This document shows, in pieces, positions 33,245 to 40,577 of a stretch of 45,369 nucleotides of DNA. Below the pieces are notes generated by a model. The model was not told the origin of the DNA. It worked only from the letters and a program-made list of their open reading frames with translations, and did no database searches. Position 1 is the first letter of the stretch, and the number at the start of each line of letters is the position of its first letter. Both the position numbers and the translations under genes were made by a program. Where the stretch lies: contig JAJPIA010000070.1 in assembly GCA_021324975.1 (NCBI GenBank), positions 1 to 45,369 of the forward strand, read 5' to 3'. The stretch comes from Bacillota bacterium. GTDB taxonomy: Bacteria > Sysuimicrobiota > Sysuimicrobiia > Sysuimicrobiales > Segetimicrobiaceae.

Positions 33245-33457
33245 CTACTGGTTCTGCTGCAGGTAGACTGGGGCGTTGTCGCCCGTATTCAGCTGCGGCA
33301 CTTGGTCGGTGTTGCTCGTGGTGATTACGGTCGTCGCCACGTCCGGCGTCGACACCGCGCCGGCCGCGTATCCTTGTCCGTTCTCGTCCGCGAGGGCCGC
33401 GGCCGGGGCCAGGGCCATCGCCGTACCAAGGGTGAGCAATGCCAGAACTCGACGCAT
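33245..33457 (-). CDS. small exported peptide with C-terminal PVYLQQNQ (paralogue 1)
   Basis: Predicted 70 residues. MRRVLALLTLGTAMALAPAA is a signal peptide cut near ALADE. The mature peptide of about 45 residues is acidic to neutral and Thr/Asn/Gln-rich (STPDVATTVITTSNTDQVP) and ends PVYLQQNQ. The same start (MRRVLA) and end (PVYLQ-NQ) occur in the neighbour at 33561, and 18 bases around the start codon are identical, so the two arose by duplication. AGGAGG precedes the ATG by 8 bases. No Cys, no membrane segment after the signal. Function unknown; the pairing with an HxlR regulator and a strong promoter suggests induced secretion. Confidence 0.75.
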   Translation of the reverse strand: MRRVLALLTLGTAMALAPAAALADENGQGYAAGAVSTPDVATTVITTSNTDQVPQLNTGDNAPVYLQQNQ

Positions 33458-33517
33458 GATCGTTGCCTCCTCTAGGCTCGGTTGCTGGATTTCGTTGCCA
33501 GTGTGGCCCCGCGTGGC

Positions 33518-33547
33518 GTCGCGAGGCCGGCACGCCGGTCTCGCGAC
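33518..33547 (-). promoter_or_regulatory. intercistronic hairpin between the two paralogues
   Basis: GTCGCGAG and CTCGCGAC, with inner CCGGC/GCCGG, form a stem of about 13 pairs with a minimal loop. It lies 13 bases after the upstream paralogue stop and 60 bases before the next start. No T run follows, so it is more likely an mRNA processing, stability or attenuation element than a full terminator. Confidence 0.6.
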
Positions 33548-33560
33548 ACCGCACGACCCG

Positions 33561-33785
33561 TTACTGGTTGTTCTGCAGATACACCGGCGTCTGCTGATCC
33601 GCCGGCACCCCGTCGAGCGGTCCGAGCTGCTGCGCGCCCGCGCCGCTGCCCGACCCGATCTCGACGGTCGCGCTCGACGTCGCGCCCGCAAGCGGAACCG
33701 AGTGCGAGTCCTCGTCCGCCATCGCCGCGGCCGGCGCCAGCGCCACCGCTGCCCCGAGCACGACCATTGCCAGAACTCGACGCAT
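33561..33785 (-). CDS. small exported peptide with C-terminal PVYLQNNQ (paralogue 2)
   Basis: Predicted 74 residues. Signal peptide MRRVLAMVVLGAAVALAPAA with cleavage near AMADE; mature part about 50 residues, Ser/Gly/Ala-rich (SSATVEIGSGSGAGAQQLG), ending PVYLQNNQ. It shares the signal peptide start and the C-terminal motif with the peptide at 33245, while the middle differs, so selection seems to act on the ends. AGGAGGGG lies upstream of the ATG. A consensus promoter (TTGACA, 17 bases, TATCGT) about 80 bases upstream points at this gene and away from the HxlR gene. Function unknown. Confidence 0.75.
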   Translation of the reverse strand: MRRVLAMVVLGAAVALAPAAAMADEDSHSVPLAGATSSATVEIGSGSGAGAQQLGPLDGVPADQQTPVYLQNNQ

Positions 33786-33867
33786 CGAAGGTCCCCTCCT
33801 TTCTCAGTCCTACCAGGCCGTCCATCTAGCTCTTTTCAATCACAAGCCGCTTACTACTCACAAGCGA

Positions 33868-33896
33868 ACGATAACACGATAGCTTCTTATTGTCAA
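33868..33896 (-). promoter_or_regulatory. sigma-70-type promoter for the exported-peptide genes
   Basis: On the minus strand, TTGACA (33896-33891), a 17-base spacer and TATCGT (33873-33868). The -35 box is a perfect consensus. It lies in an AT-rich island that contrasts with the surrounding GC-rich DNA, and its -35 overlaps the -35 of the opposite promoter. Confidence 0.75.
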
Positions 33897-33918
33897 GCCA
33901 CTTCTTTTCTGTTAGTAT
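33890..33918 (+). promoter_or_regulatory. sigma-70-type promoter for the HxlR gene, with overlapping inverted repeat
   Basis: TTGTCA (33890-33895), 17 bases, TAGTAT (33913-33918), 41 bases before the start codon. GTTA-GTATG-TAAC (33911-33923) is an inverted repeat over the -10, a plausible HxlR site. A 10-base direct repeat, CAAGCCGCTT (33843) and CAAGCCACTT (33894), also occurs. Confidence 0.75.
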
Positions 33919-33959
33919 GTAACAGGCAGGCAAAGAAAAATATTCCGGGGAGAACTGCG

Positions 33960-34298
33960 ATGGACGACGGGACGCACATCTGCCCAAAGTTTCACCGCGC
34001 CATCGAGTTGATCGGCAAGCGCTGGACGGGCGCCATCATTTGGGCGCTGCTGGACGGGCCGCAACGATTCTCGGGGCTCCTGGATGCCATCCCCGGCCTC
34101 CACGACCGGGTGCTGTCGGAGCGCCTGAAAGAGATGGAAGCGGAAGGCATCGTACGGCGTCAGGTCTATCCCGAGACGCCGGTCAGGATCGAATATGTGC
34201 TGACGGAACGGGGCCGGGATCTGAATCGGGTCGTGACGGAGATGAAGCGGTGGGCGGACCGCTGGCTCCGCTCACCCGTTCGGGCTGCGAAAAACTAG
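33960..34298 (+). CDS. HxlR-family transcriptional regulator
   Basis: Predicted 112-residue winged-helix dimer. HICPKFHRAIELIGKRWTG places the conserved redox-type Cys at residue 8 before the first helices; GPQRFSGLLDAIPGLHDRVL and SERLKEMEAEGIVRR are the recognition part, and YVLTERGRDL the wing. HxlR proteins often sense aldehydes, quinones or oxidants through that Cys and repress a divergent gene. Here the divergent transcript encodes the small exported peptides, and an inverted repeat overlaps the regulator's own -10, so autoregulation and control of the peptides are likely but inferred. GGGGAG precedes the ATG. Confidence 0.93.
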   Translation: MDDGTHICPKFHRAIELIGKRWTGAIIWALLDGPQRFSGLLDAIPGLHDRVLSERLKEMEAEGIVRRQVYPETPVRIEYVLTERGRDLNRVVTEMKRWADRWLRSPVRAAKN

Positions 34299-34325
34299 CG
34301 GGGCGCCCGCAGGCGCGCCGGTGCC

Positions 34326-34778
34326 CTAGGCGAGGGGGCGCGCGTAGTTGCCGGTCTCGGTCTCCGCGGCCTGGCCGAGCACGCGCGCCTGCGGGGCGGC
34401 TGCGTTGCACGTGCGCCGCGCGGTCATCAATCGCACGGCGTCGTCGACATTAGGGAAGATATCGAATACCTCGTGCAGCGACAGTGCGGAGAAGACCTCA
34501 CGCATCGCCTGGGACGTAAAGACCAACGCCAGATCGACATCCATGATGCGGCACCGGTCCCGGATCCCCATGAGCACGTTCAGCGCGGTGCTGTCCAGGT
34601 ACGTCACGCGCGATAGGTCGATCACGAGCGGCAGGCGATCGCGGAGCGCCTGGGTGAGAACGTCCTGCGGGATGTAGATATTGCTCACGTCGATTTCGCC
34701 CTGCACGCGCACGAGGTTGACATGCTCCAGCCGGACCATCTGGCACCACAGCGACTCCGTACCGCGATCCATCACCAT
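34326..34778 (-). CDS. STAS-domain anti-sigma-factor antagonist
   Basis: Predicted 150 residues with one STAS domain (about 15-115): VNLVRVQGEIDVSN, VIDLSRVTYLDSTALNVLM with the phosphorylatable Ser 63, and LALVFTSQAMREVFSAL. SpoIIAA/RsbV-type proteins release a sigma factor by binding its anti-sigma kinase; phosphorylation at that Ser blocks this. No kinase or sigma gene is adjacent. The C-terminal 30 residues (TCNAAAPQARVLGQAAE) extend beyond the domain. ATG 34778 has GGAGG 7 bases upstream. It converges on the HxlR gene with a 27-base gap. Confidence 0.88.
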   Translation of the reverse strand: MVMDRGTESLWCQMVRLEHVNLVRVQGEIDVSNIYIPQDVLTQALRDRLPLVIDLSRVTYLDSTALNVLMGIRDRCRIMDVDLALVFTSQAMREVFSALSLHEVFDIFPNVDDAVRLMTARRTCNAAAPQARVLGQAAETETGNYARPLA

Positions 34779-34853
34779 GGCGCCCCTCCCGGGTAAGGCG
34801 AAATCTTCCCCTAATGATGCGCCGCGGTTGCGGTAAAATCAACCCCGCGGCTC

Positions 34854-34944
34854 CCCACTCCCCCACGCGGGCGCGGCTTATCCTTCCGCCACGCGGAGCC
34901 CATGACGTAGACCTGCCCACTCCCCACGCGGGCGCGGCTTATCC
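34854..34944. repeat. direct repeat of about 29 bp, two copies
   Basis: CCCACTCCCC(C)ACGCGGGC followed by GCGGCTTATCC occurs at 34854-34883 and 34916-34944, differing by one C. The second copy overlaps the stop codon of the glycosyltransferase gene (34939-34941). The copies are about 62 bases apart in an otherwise gene-free 160-base gap. Confidence 0.7.
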
Positions 34945-35682
34945 CGCGGCGGCGGGCCGGCGCCGCGGACGGCCGAACGCCACGCGCGCAAACGTCGCCG
35001 TGATGCGCACGGTCGCCGCGAGCGTGCCGCGCAGTGTGCCCGACACCTTGGAGGTCCCACCCGCGCGGCGGCGGTGGTCCACCGGCACCTCCAGGATGCG
35101 CAGCTCCAACTCCGCCGCGCGCATCTGCATCTCGAGATTCCAGCCGTACGTCGGCTCCCGCATCCCGAGCCGCTCGAACGCGTCGCGGCGAATGGCGCGA
35201 AACGGACACATGTCGCTGTAGCGCACGCCGTACCGCAGGCGCATGAGGGTGCCCGCGACGTGCGCCGCAAGCACCTGCGACGCGCCCATGCTACCGGCTT
35301 CCCGGCGGCCGCGTACCCGCGAGCCGATGACGAAATCTTGGTCCCCCGCGAGAATCGGTGCGACCAGCCGGTCCATGAGGTCCGGACGGTCGCTGCCGTC
35401 GCCGTCGAGAAACACGAGGACGGCGCACCGCGAGTCGACGGCGCGCGCGCCCGCAGCGCAGGCCCGGCCGTAGCCGCGCTGCGGCTCGCGCACCACCCGC
35501 GCCCCCACCGCCCGCGCCTGCTCGGCGGTGGCATCGTCGCTCCCGTTGTCCACCACGATCACCTCATCGGCGATCGCCCGCGGCACCGCACCGACAACCC
35601 GCGCGATGGTGTCGGCCTCATTGAGCGCCGGAATAACCACGGAGACCCACGCGTCGCGACGCGCCGTGCGCGGATCCGTCAT
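34939..35682 (-). CDS. family 2 glycosyltransferase (dolichyl-phosphate-mannose-synthase-like)
   Basis: Predicted 247-residue GT-A enzyme. VSVVIPALNEADTIARVV and EVIVVDNGSDDATAE start the nucleotide-binding fold, VLVFLDGDGSDRP holds the metal-binding acidic motif, and YGVRYSDMCPFRAIRRDAF and GWNLEMQMRA follow as in DPM1-like enzymes. It lacks a C-terminal membrane anchor. Such proteins transfer a sugar from a nucleotide donor to polyprenyl phosphate or another acceptor. The ATG overlaps the stop of the epimerase gene by 4 bases, and it is the last gene of the nine-gene operon. The stop lies in a repeated sequence. Confidence 0.9.
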   Translation of the reverse strand: MTDPRTARRDAWVSVVIPALNEADTIARVVGAVPRAIADEVIVVDNGSDDATAEQARAVGARVVREPQRGYGRACAAGARAVDSRCAVLVFLDGDGSDRPDLMDRLVAPILAGDQDFVIGSRVRGRREAGSMGASQVLAAHVAGTLMRLRYGVRYSDMCPFRAIRRDAFERLGMREPTYGWNLEMQMRAAELELRILEVPVDHRRRAGGTSKVSGTLRGTLAATVRITATFARVAFGRPRRRPAAAG

Positions 35683-36854
35683 GGGTCGTGCGTCGAGACC
35701 GGATCCGCACGACCGGCCTCCGGCCGCGCCACGCGGCGTACAATCCCCTTGGTGCCGAGGATCGCTTCGGCCGCGGCGAAGTAGTCGCGCACGTCGGCCT
35801 GCCGCCGGACCCACGCCAGATACCGCTCGAGGCCTGCGGGAAGCCCGGTGCGCGGGGTAAAGCCCGCGGTGCGGGCCCGCGAGATATCCGCGGTGAGGTG
35901 CCGGATCTCGCCCGGGCGAAACTCGCCGCGCAGGACCGGCGGGAGCCGGCAACCGAGCGCGCCGGCGAGCATTTCGTACAGATCGCGGATGGACGTGGCC
36001 GTCCCGCTGCCGACGTTGACCGGCATCCCGTCCCACGCCGACGTCGTGGCGGCGAGCAGGTTGGCCTCGGCGATATCCTCCACGAAGCAGAAGTCGCGCG
36101 TCTGCGCACCGTCCTCGTAGATCACCGCGGGGCGGCCGTTGAGCAGGCGGGTGCAGAAGATCGCGATGACGCCGGTGTACGGGTTGAACAGGGACTGTCG
36201 GGGCCCGTAGGTGCACGAATACCGCAGGGCGACGGCCGGGATGCCGGTCTGCTCGGCCCAGGACAAGACCAGGCGTTCCTGCGCCACCTTGCTGATCGCA
36301 TACGGGGTCGCACCGCAGAACGGCGCGTCCTCCCCCGTCGGCACCGAAGCCGTCGGCCCGTCGCAACGCGGACAGTGGACCGTGAAGTCGCCCGCCCGCA
36401 GTTGCGCCACCGGCCGCACCGCGGGATAAGCGGTTCCGTGCGCCGGGCAGGCGACCGCGCCCTCGGCGTACACCACCTGGGAGGACGCCACGATCACCTT
36501 GCGGACCGGCAGCCGTTCGTCGCGGATCAGCTCCAAGATCTGCGCGGTGCCGACGATGTTGACGTCGGCGTACTTCGCGATCTCCGGCATGAACCCGCCG
36601 TACGCCGCTTCGTGGAACACCGCGTCGATGTCGCGGAGCGCCGCGAGCACGAGCGCACGGTCCCGGATGTCTCCCTCGACGAACTCGGCGGCATCCGGCA
36701 CCCACGCGGGCCGGCCGCATCGGTGCGTCTGCGGCTCGAGATTGTCGAGGACGCGGACGCGCCACCCATCACGCAGCAGCCGGTCGACGATATGCGACCC
36801 GATCAACCCGGCGCCGCCCGTGACGAGCGCGCGCCGCCCGATCCGTTCCCGCAT
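35679..36854 (-). CDS. NAD-dependent sugar epimerase/dehydratase with four-ligand Cys/His insertion
   Basis: Predicted 391-residue extended SDR. LVTGGAGLIGSHIVD binds NAD, YxxxK is Tyr 185/Lys 189 (PYAISK), and VALRYSCTYGPRQS and FVEDIAEAN are typical of sugar-nucleotide epimerases. Between about 134 and 166 it has an insertion with Cys 136, His 139, Cys 161 and Cys 164 (ACPAHG, HCPRCDG), which I recall from the dTDP-L-rhamnose 4-epimerase subgroup and which may bind zinc. It would supply an unusual nucleotide sugar to the glycosyltransferases in the operon. Its start follows the previous stop with no gap (TGAATG). Confidence 0.88.
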   Translation of the reverse strand: MRERIGRRALVTGGAGLIGSHIVDRLLRDGWRVRVLDNLEPQTHRCGRPAWVPDAAEFVEGDIRDRALVLAALRDIDAVFHEAAYGGFMPEIAKYADVNIVGTAQILELIRDERLPVRKVIVASSQVVYAEGAVACPAHGTAYPAVRPVAQLRAGDFTVHCPRCDGPTASVPTGEDAPFCGATPYAISKVAQERLVLSWAEQTGIPAVALRYSCTYGPRQSLFNPYTGVIAIFCTRLLNGRPAVIYEDGAQTRDFCFVEDIAEANLLAATTSAWDGMPVNVGSGTATSIRDLYEMLAGALGCRLPPVLRGEFRPGEIRHLTADISRARTAGFTPRTGLPAGLERYLAWVRRQADVRDYFAAAEAILGTKGIVRRVARPEAGRADPVSTHDP

Positions 36855-38201
36855 TCAGGTCTCCCTTCGAAGCACCGGCGATCCCGAGCGCCGGTGGCGT
36901 GCGATCGGCAGCGCGCCGCGCCGCAGGCGCCCGCGGATGTCCGCCCCGACGCGCTCCGCGAGCGCCAAGCCCGCCGTCGGGCCATAGAGCGCGACATCGA
37001 ACGCCAGCATCTCGTCGTTGATACCAAACCACGGCCGGTACCACAACGCGGAGAAGAGGTAGAGGGCCGCGCCGGTCATGTAGAGGAGCGCGATCCGCGG
37101 CGTGAAACAGAGGAGCGCCACGAGCCACCCGAAGTACCAGAGGTAGTGCGTCGACAGGAGCACGAGAAACGCGGCGGCGAACGCGGCGCCGTAGCCCACA
37201 TCGCCGATCGCCGTCCGGTGCTCGGTGCGCCAGACACGATAGGCGAGCAGGAACAGCACGAGCAGCGCCCCGCCGGCATACGCCGCGACGGGCGCGGCCA
37301 CGCCTGCCAGCCGGGCCAGCGTGAGGGCAAAGAACCGGTCGCCGGTGACGATGCCTTCCTCCACGGCGTAGCCCGGCAGAAAGCCGATCACCCCGGTCCC
37401 GGCGCCCAGATACGGCAGATACCCGGCCGCGACGGTCACCGCCAGCGCCACCGGCATCTTCCACGCGCCGCGCCGGTAAAACGCGAACACGAGCAGCGCC
37501 GGATACACCTTCACGAGCGTAGCGCAACCGAGCGCGATGCCGGTGAGACTCTCCCAACGGCGAAAGTGTGCCACTACCGCCACGAGGATGAACGTAATCG
37601 CCGCGGCATCGATGTGGCCGTCCCCGGCGTACTGCCACAGGACCAGGGGATGCCACGCGTACAGCAAGACGCGCTCCCGCGGCAGGCCGGCGAGGCCGAG
37701 GGCCAGGCACAGCAGCCACACGGTCGCGCCTTCGAAGGCGACCACCGCCGCCTTCATCGCCGTCACGGTCTGGCGCACCCGCGTCACCGCGAGGAAGATC
37801 GCCTGAGCTACCGGCGGGTAGATCGTGTGCGCGTAGTCCCGCCGGCTGACGTGCGGGTAGATCGCCGCGTCGCGCAGCCCGACCAGCGCCGGGTCCGCGG
37901 GCACGTACCGGTATGGATTGATGCCGGCTCCCTGCACGCGCCCGTCCCAGATATACCGGTAGACGTCCGCGGAGAACTTCGGCGGGCTCAGGACCAGCGG
38001 GATCCGGCACAGGAGCGCGACGGCGAGGATCACGGTGAGGGCGCCTTTCGTGACGCGCCCGGTGAGGACCATCCACGCCGCGCCCCCGAACAACACCGTC
38101 TGCACGAGCGCGAGGGTCCGCACGGCGAAGATATCCGGGATGTGCGCGCGCTCGCCGTAGACGTAGGACGCCACCGTGAGCGCGCCGAGGCCCGCGAGCA
38201 T
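36855..38201 (-). CDS. polytopic membrane glycosyltransferase (GT87/mannosyltransferase-like)
   Basis: Predicted 448 residues with 10 or more hydrophobic segments. The first external loop contains SADVYRYIWDGRVQGAGINP and YAHTIYPPVAQAIF, the Asp-containing pattern of GT-C enzymes (GT87 and mannosyltransferases) that use lipid-linked sugars. Further segments include LLYAWHPLVLWQYAGDGHID, GCATLVKVYPALLV and THYLWYFGWLVALL. It probably transfers a sugar from a polyprenyl phosphate on the outer face. The frame stays open upstream into the next gene; ATG 38201 is chosen, GTG 38258 is possible. It lies between the TIGR04282-type gene and the epimerase gene. Confidence 0.87.
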   Translation of the reverse strand: MLAGLGALTVASYVYGERAHIPDIFAVRTLALVQTVLFGGAAWMVLTGRVTKGALTVILAVALLCRIPLVLSPPKFSADVYRYIWDGRVQGAGINPYRYVPADPALVGLRDAAIYPHVSRRDYAHTIYPPVAQAIFLAVTRVRQTVTAMKAAVVAFEGATVWLLCLALGLAGLPRERVLLYAWHPLVLWQYAGDGHIDAAAITFILVAVVAHFRRWESLTGIALGCATLVKVYPALLVFAFYRRGAWKMPVALAVTVAAGYLPYLGAGTGVIGFLPGYAVEEGIVTGDRFFALTLARLAGVAAPVAAYAGGALLVLFLLAYRVWRTEHRTAIGDVGYGAAFAAAFLVLLSTHYLWYFGWLVALLCFTPRIALLYMTGAALYLFSALWYRPWFGINDEMLAFDVALYGPTAGLALAERVGADIRGRLRRGALPIARHRRSGSPVLRRET

Positions 38202-38229
38202 GGCGGTCCCGGCGGCAGGTCGGAGCCCG

Positions 38230-39039
38230 TTACCGCGGGACGCCGGCGCGATCTCCACGCTGTTCGGTCGCGGACGGCGCCGCCCAGATGCGTTCCCGTG
38301 CGTGCGCGAGAAGCCGCGCGAGGTACCGGCGGGTGTGGACGGCCGGGTGTCCCTGCCCGCCGTGCCCGTCGAAGCACTCCCGGCACAGGCGGCGCAGGCT
38401 CGACACATCGTCCACGTCATACCACGACGGCAGGATCTCGACCCGCACGCCGGCCTCGGCGGCCCGTGCGAGCGTCTGCGCGACGACCGCCTCCGTCCCC
38501 CACGTGATGTCGGCAAACAGCCTCGGGTCCGGCGCCGTCATGCCGATGAGGTAGTAGCCCCCGTCATCCGCAGGACCGATGACCACGCAGTCGGGATCGC
38601 GCGCCAGCAGCCTCGCCGCCTCCGTGAACATCGCCGGGGGGACGGTCGGGCTGTCGGAGTCGACCAGGCATACGGCGGCGTACCCGGCGTCCCGCAGGTC
38701 CACCGCGGCGGCATACAACCGGTCGCCGAGCGTGCCGCCGCGTTGGAGGACCCGGTGGAACTCCGGAGGCACGAGCGCGTCGAATACCGACTCGCTCCCG
38801 GCCGGTGTGTATGCGACCGCCCCCTCGCATGTTCCGGCGGCGCACGCCGCCGCGATGGCGGCCGCGGTGTCGCGAAGAAAGCATGCGTGGAGCGCGGCGG
38901 CCTCGGCCGCCGACAGCGGTGGCGTCAGGCGGGTCTTGACGCGGCCCGCGAGCGGGGCTTTGGTCATGATCCCGAGCGCGCACCGGCCAGGCCGCGGTGA
39001 GCCGGGATGATCCCCAGGGCGACGATGCACGCCGCTCAT
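38230..39039 (-). CDS. TIGR04282/DUF2064-family transferase (rSAM-associated glycosyltransferase-like)
   Basis: Predicted 269 residues with a CofC/GT-A-like fold. IMTKAPLAGRVKTRLTPPL is the family N-terminal motif, GGTLGDRLYAAAVDL and VCLVDSDSPTVPPAM carry the acidic site, and VVIGPADDGGYYLIGM follows. From memory the family was named as a transferase associated with radical SAM enzymes, including arsenosugar-type loci; a radical SAM gene lies two genes upstream, in agreement. The donor and acceptor are unknown. The ATG at 39039 overlaps the stop of the cupin gene by 4 bases. The C-terminal 50 residues extend beyond the core domain. Confidence 0.88.
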   Translation of the reverse strand: MSGVHRRPGDHPGSPRPGRCALGIMTKAPLAGRVKTRLTPPLSAAEAAALHACFLRDTAAAIAAACAAGTCEGAVAYTPAGSESVFDALVPPEFHRVLQRGGTLGDRLYAAAVDLRDAGYAAVCLVDSDSPTVPPAMFTEAARLLARDPDCVVIGPADDGGYYLIGMTAPDPRLFADITWGTEAVVAQTLARAAEAGVRVEILPSWYDVDDVSSLRRLCRECFDGHGGQGHPAVHTRRYLARLLAHARERIWAAPSATEQRGDRAGVPR

Positions 39040-39458
39040 TTGACCACGGTCGTCTCCTCGGCGCCCTTGGGAATCAACTCCGCCGCCGAGATGCGGGCCG
39101 GGACGGCGCCCCGATTGACAAGCGCGTGCACGTCCCCCGGCACCTCGAGGAAGCTCTCGCCCGTCTTGACGACGCGCTCGCTGCCGCCCCGTTGCAGCAC
39201 GAGCTGGCCGGCCACGACCGTCACCACGACCGGGCCGCCGTGCACGTGCCGCGGCGTCGCGCTTCCGGGCGGGAAGTCCACCACGAAGTCATAGAGATCG
39301 TAGTCGCCGGCCGTCACCGACACGGGGAACGCGGCCACGGTCACCGTCCGAGGCGACGCCCCCGGAGCGGCGGCCCGCACGGCCTCGATCGCCGAGCCGG
39401 TGAGCAGGGCGCCCAGCGCCGCCACTATCACCACCACGTGCCATCGCCGGACCGGCAT
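39036..39458 (-). CDS. exported single-domain cupin
   Basis: Predicted 140 residues. RRWHVVVIVAALGALLTGSA is a signal peptide or anchor. The cupin barrel carries metal-type residues His 71 and His 73 (TPRHVHGG) and His 111 (VPGDVHALVN). Its first motif normally has GxHxHxxxE; here the strand VVVTVVAGQLVLQRGG follows. It probably binds a metal and a small molecule outside the cytoplasm, as an enzyme or a sensor; the substrate is unknown. AGGAGGG precedes the ATG. Its position between the radical SAM enzyme and the transferase, with a 4-base overlap to the latter, makes it part of the operon. Confidence 0.83.
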   Translation of the reverse strand: MPVRRWHVVVIVAALGALLTGSAIEAVRAAAPGASPRTVTVAAFPVSVTAGDYDLYDFVVDFPPGSATPRHVHGGPVVVTVVAGQLVLQRGGSERVVKTGESFLEVPGDVHALVNRGAVPARISAAELIPKGAEETTVVK

Positions 39459-39506
39459 CTCGACCCTCCTCTCCCGCCGTCCCGCTGCGTCAGCGTGGAA
39501 CGGCGC

Positions 39507-40577
39507 CTACCGCGCGCCGCCCTCGCGGGCCATCACGACCGTCGTGCACGAGCTGCTCAGTTTCGGCAGGTCACGCTCGCCGGCGGAACGCACCGCGAGC
39601 CGGATCCGGTCGCCGCGCACGATCGGGCAGTACATGTCCGGGGCATGCAGCGCACCCTGCAGCCGGCGGCGCCCGGCGCACCCGCCGTGGCAGGCCGCGC
39701 GGTAGTCGCACGCTTGGCAGGCGTCGGGGAGCGTGCGCGCCTGCGCGAACGGCTCGGTGTTCACGATGTCGCGCCCCAGGCGCAGGCCCTCGCGGAGCGG
39801 CTCGCCGGGACCCGGCCAGTAGACGCACGGCTGCGTGGTGCCGCGCGGGGTGACCCGCACCGTGCTCACCCCGCATCCGCCCACCGGCGCGGGGAGCCCG
39901 GCCATGGCCCGCACCAATGGCTCGCCGGTCGCGATGACGTCCGTCTCCGCGAACAACGCCCGGAATCCGTCCCAGTACTCCTCGTACGTCAGCGCGTAGG
40001 CGTCGGAGCGCACGGCCTGATACACATTCACCCGCAGCGGCGCATGGAACTTGCGTGCGACGCGCGCCACCTCCGCGAGGCGCAGATAGTTGGACTTCAT
40101 CATCACCGCGATGATGGTCACGGGCACGCCGGCGCGGACACAGCGCGCCGCCTGCTCGTGGATCAGCGCCCAGTTGCCGGCGCCCCGCTGGGCGTCCTGT
40201 TCCCCCTCCGTCGGATAGTCGAGCGAGAACTCGACATCGTGAAACGCTCGCAGTTCGTCGTCCGAGAGGACCGCCACGCTGTAGCCGTTCGAGGTGATCG
40301 TCAGCTTGACGGGTTGCGCGCGCAGGTACGTGAGGATGGCCTTGAAGTCGGGGTGCAACCCGTTCTCGCCCGTGCCCAAGTTGACGGACCGTACGGGGAG
40401 CCGCTCCATGACGGCCTTGACCTGATCCAGCGTGAGCCGATCCACGCGCGCCGGATCCCGGTAGCAGAACGCGCACGCCAAGTTGCACTCGTTCGTCAGG
40501 CCGAGTCCCAGCGCGATCCCGGGCGGCGCGGCCGTGTCCGCCTCCGATACCGGCACCGTGCCGAGGGCGTCGGGCAT
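39507..40577 (-). CDS. radical SAM/SPASM-domain enzyme
   Basis: Predicted 356 residues. The radical SAM cluster motif CxxxCxxC is Cys 31, 35, 38 (NECNLACAFCYRDP). VRSVNLGTGENGLHP and LTITSNGY form the barrel, and VEFSLDYPTEGEQDAQRG replaces the usual DG-xxxH segment. The C-terminal SPASM region has GGCGVSTVRVTPRG, QPCVYW and a cluster of Cys (CQACDYRAACHGGC, MYC), likely holding two more 4Fe-4S clusters. SPASM enzymes modify peptides, proteins or small molecules by radical chemistry. No precursor peptide is evident nearby. ATG 40577 is preferred over GTG 40580 because GGAGG is 6 bases upstream; it overlaps the methyltransferase stop by one base. Confidence 0.92.
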   Translation of the reverse strand: MPDALGTVPVSEADTAAPPGIALGLGLTNECNLACAFCYRDPARVDRLTLDQVKAVMERLPVRSVNLGTGENGLHPDFKAILTYLRAQPVKLTITSNGYSVAVLSDDELRAFHDVEFSLDYPTEGEQDAQRGAGNWALIHEQAARCVRAGVPVTIIAVMMKSNYLRLAEVARVARKFHAPLRVNVYQAVRSDAYALTYEEYWDGFRALFAETDVIATGEPLVRAMAGLPAPVGGCGVSTVRVTPRGTTQPCVYWPGPGEPLREGLRLGRDIVNTEPFAQARTLPDACQACDYRAACHGGCAGRRRLQGALHAPDMYCPIVRGDRIRLAVRSAGERDLPKLSSSCTTVVMAREGGAR

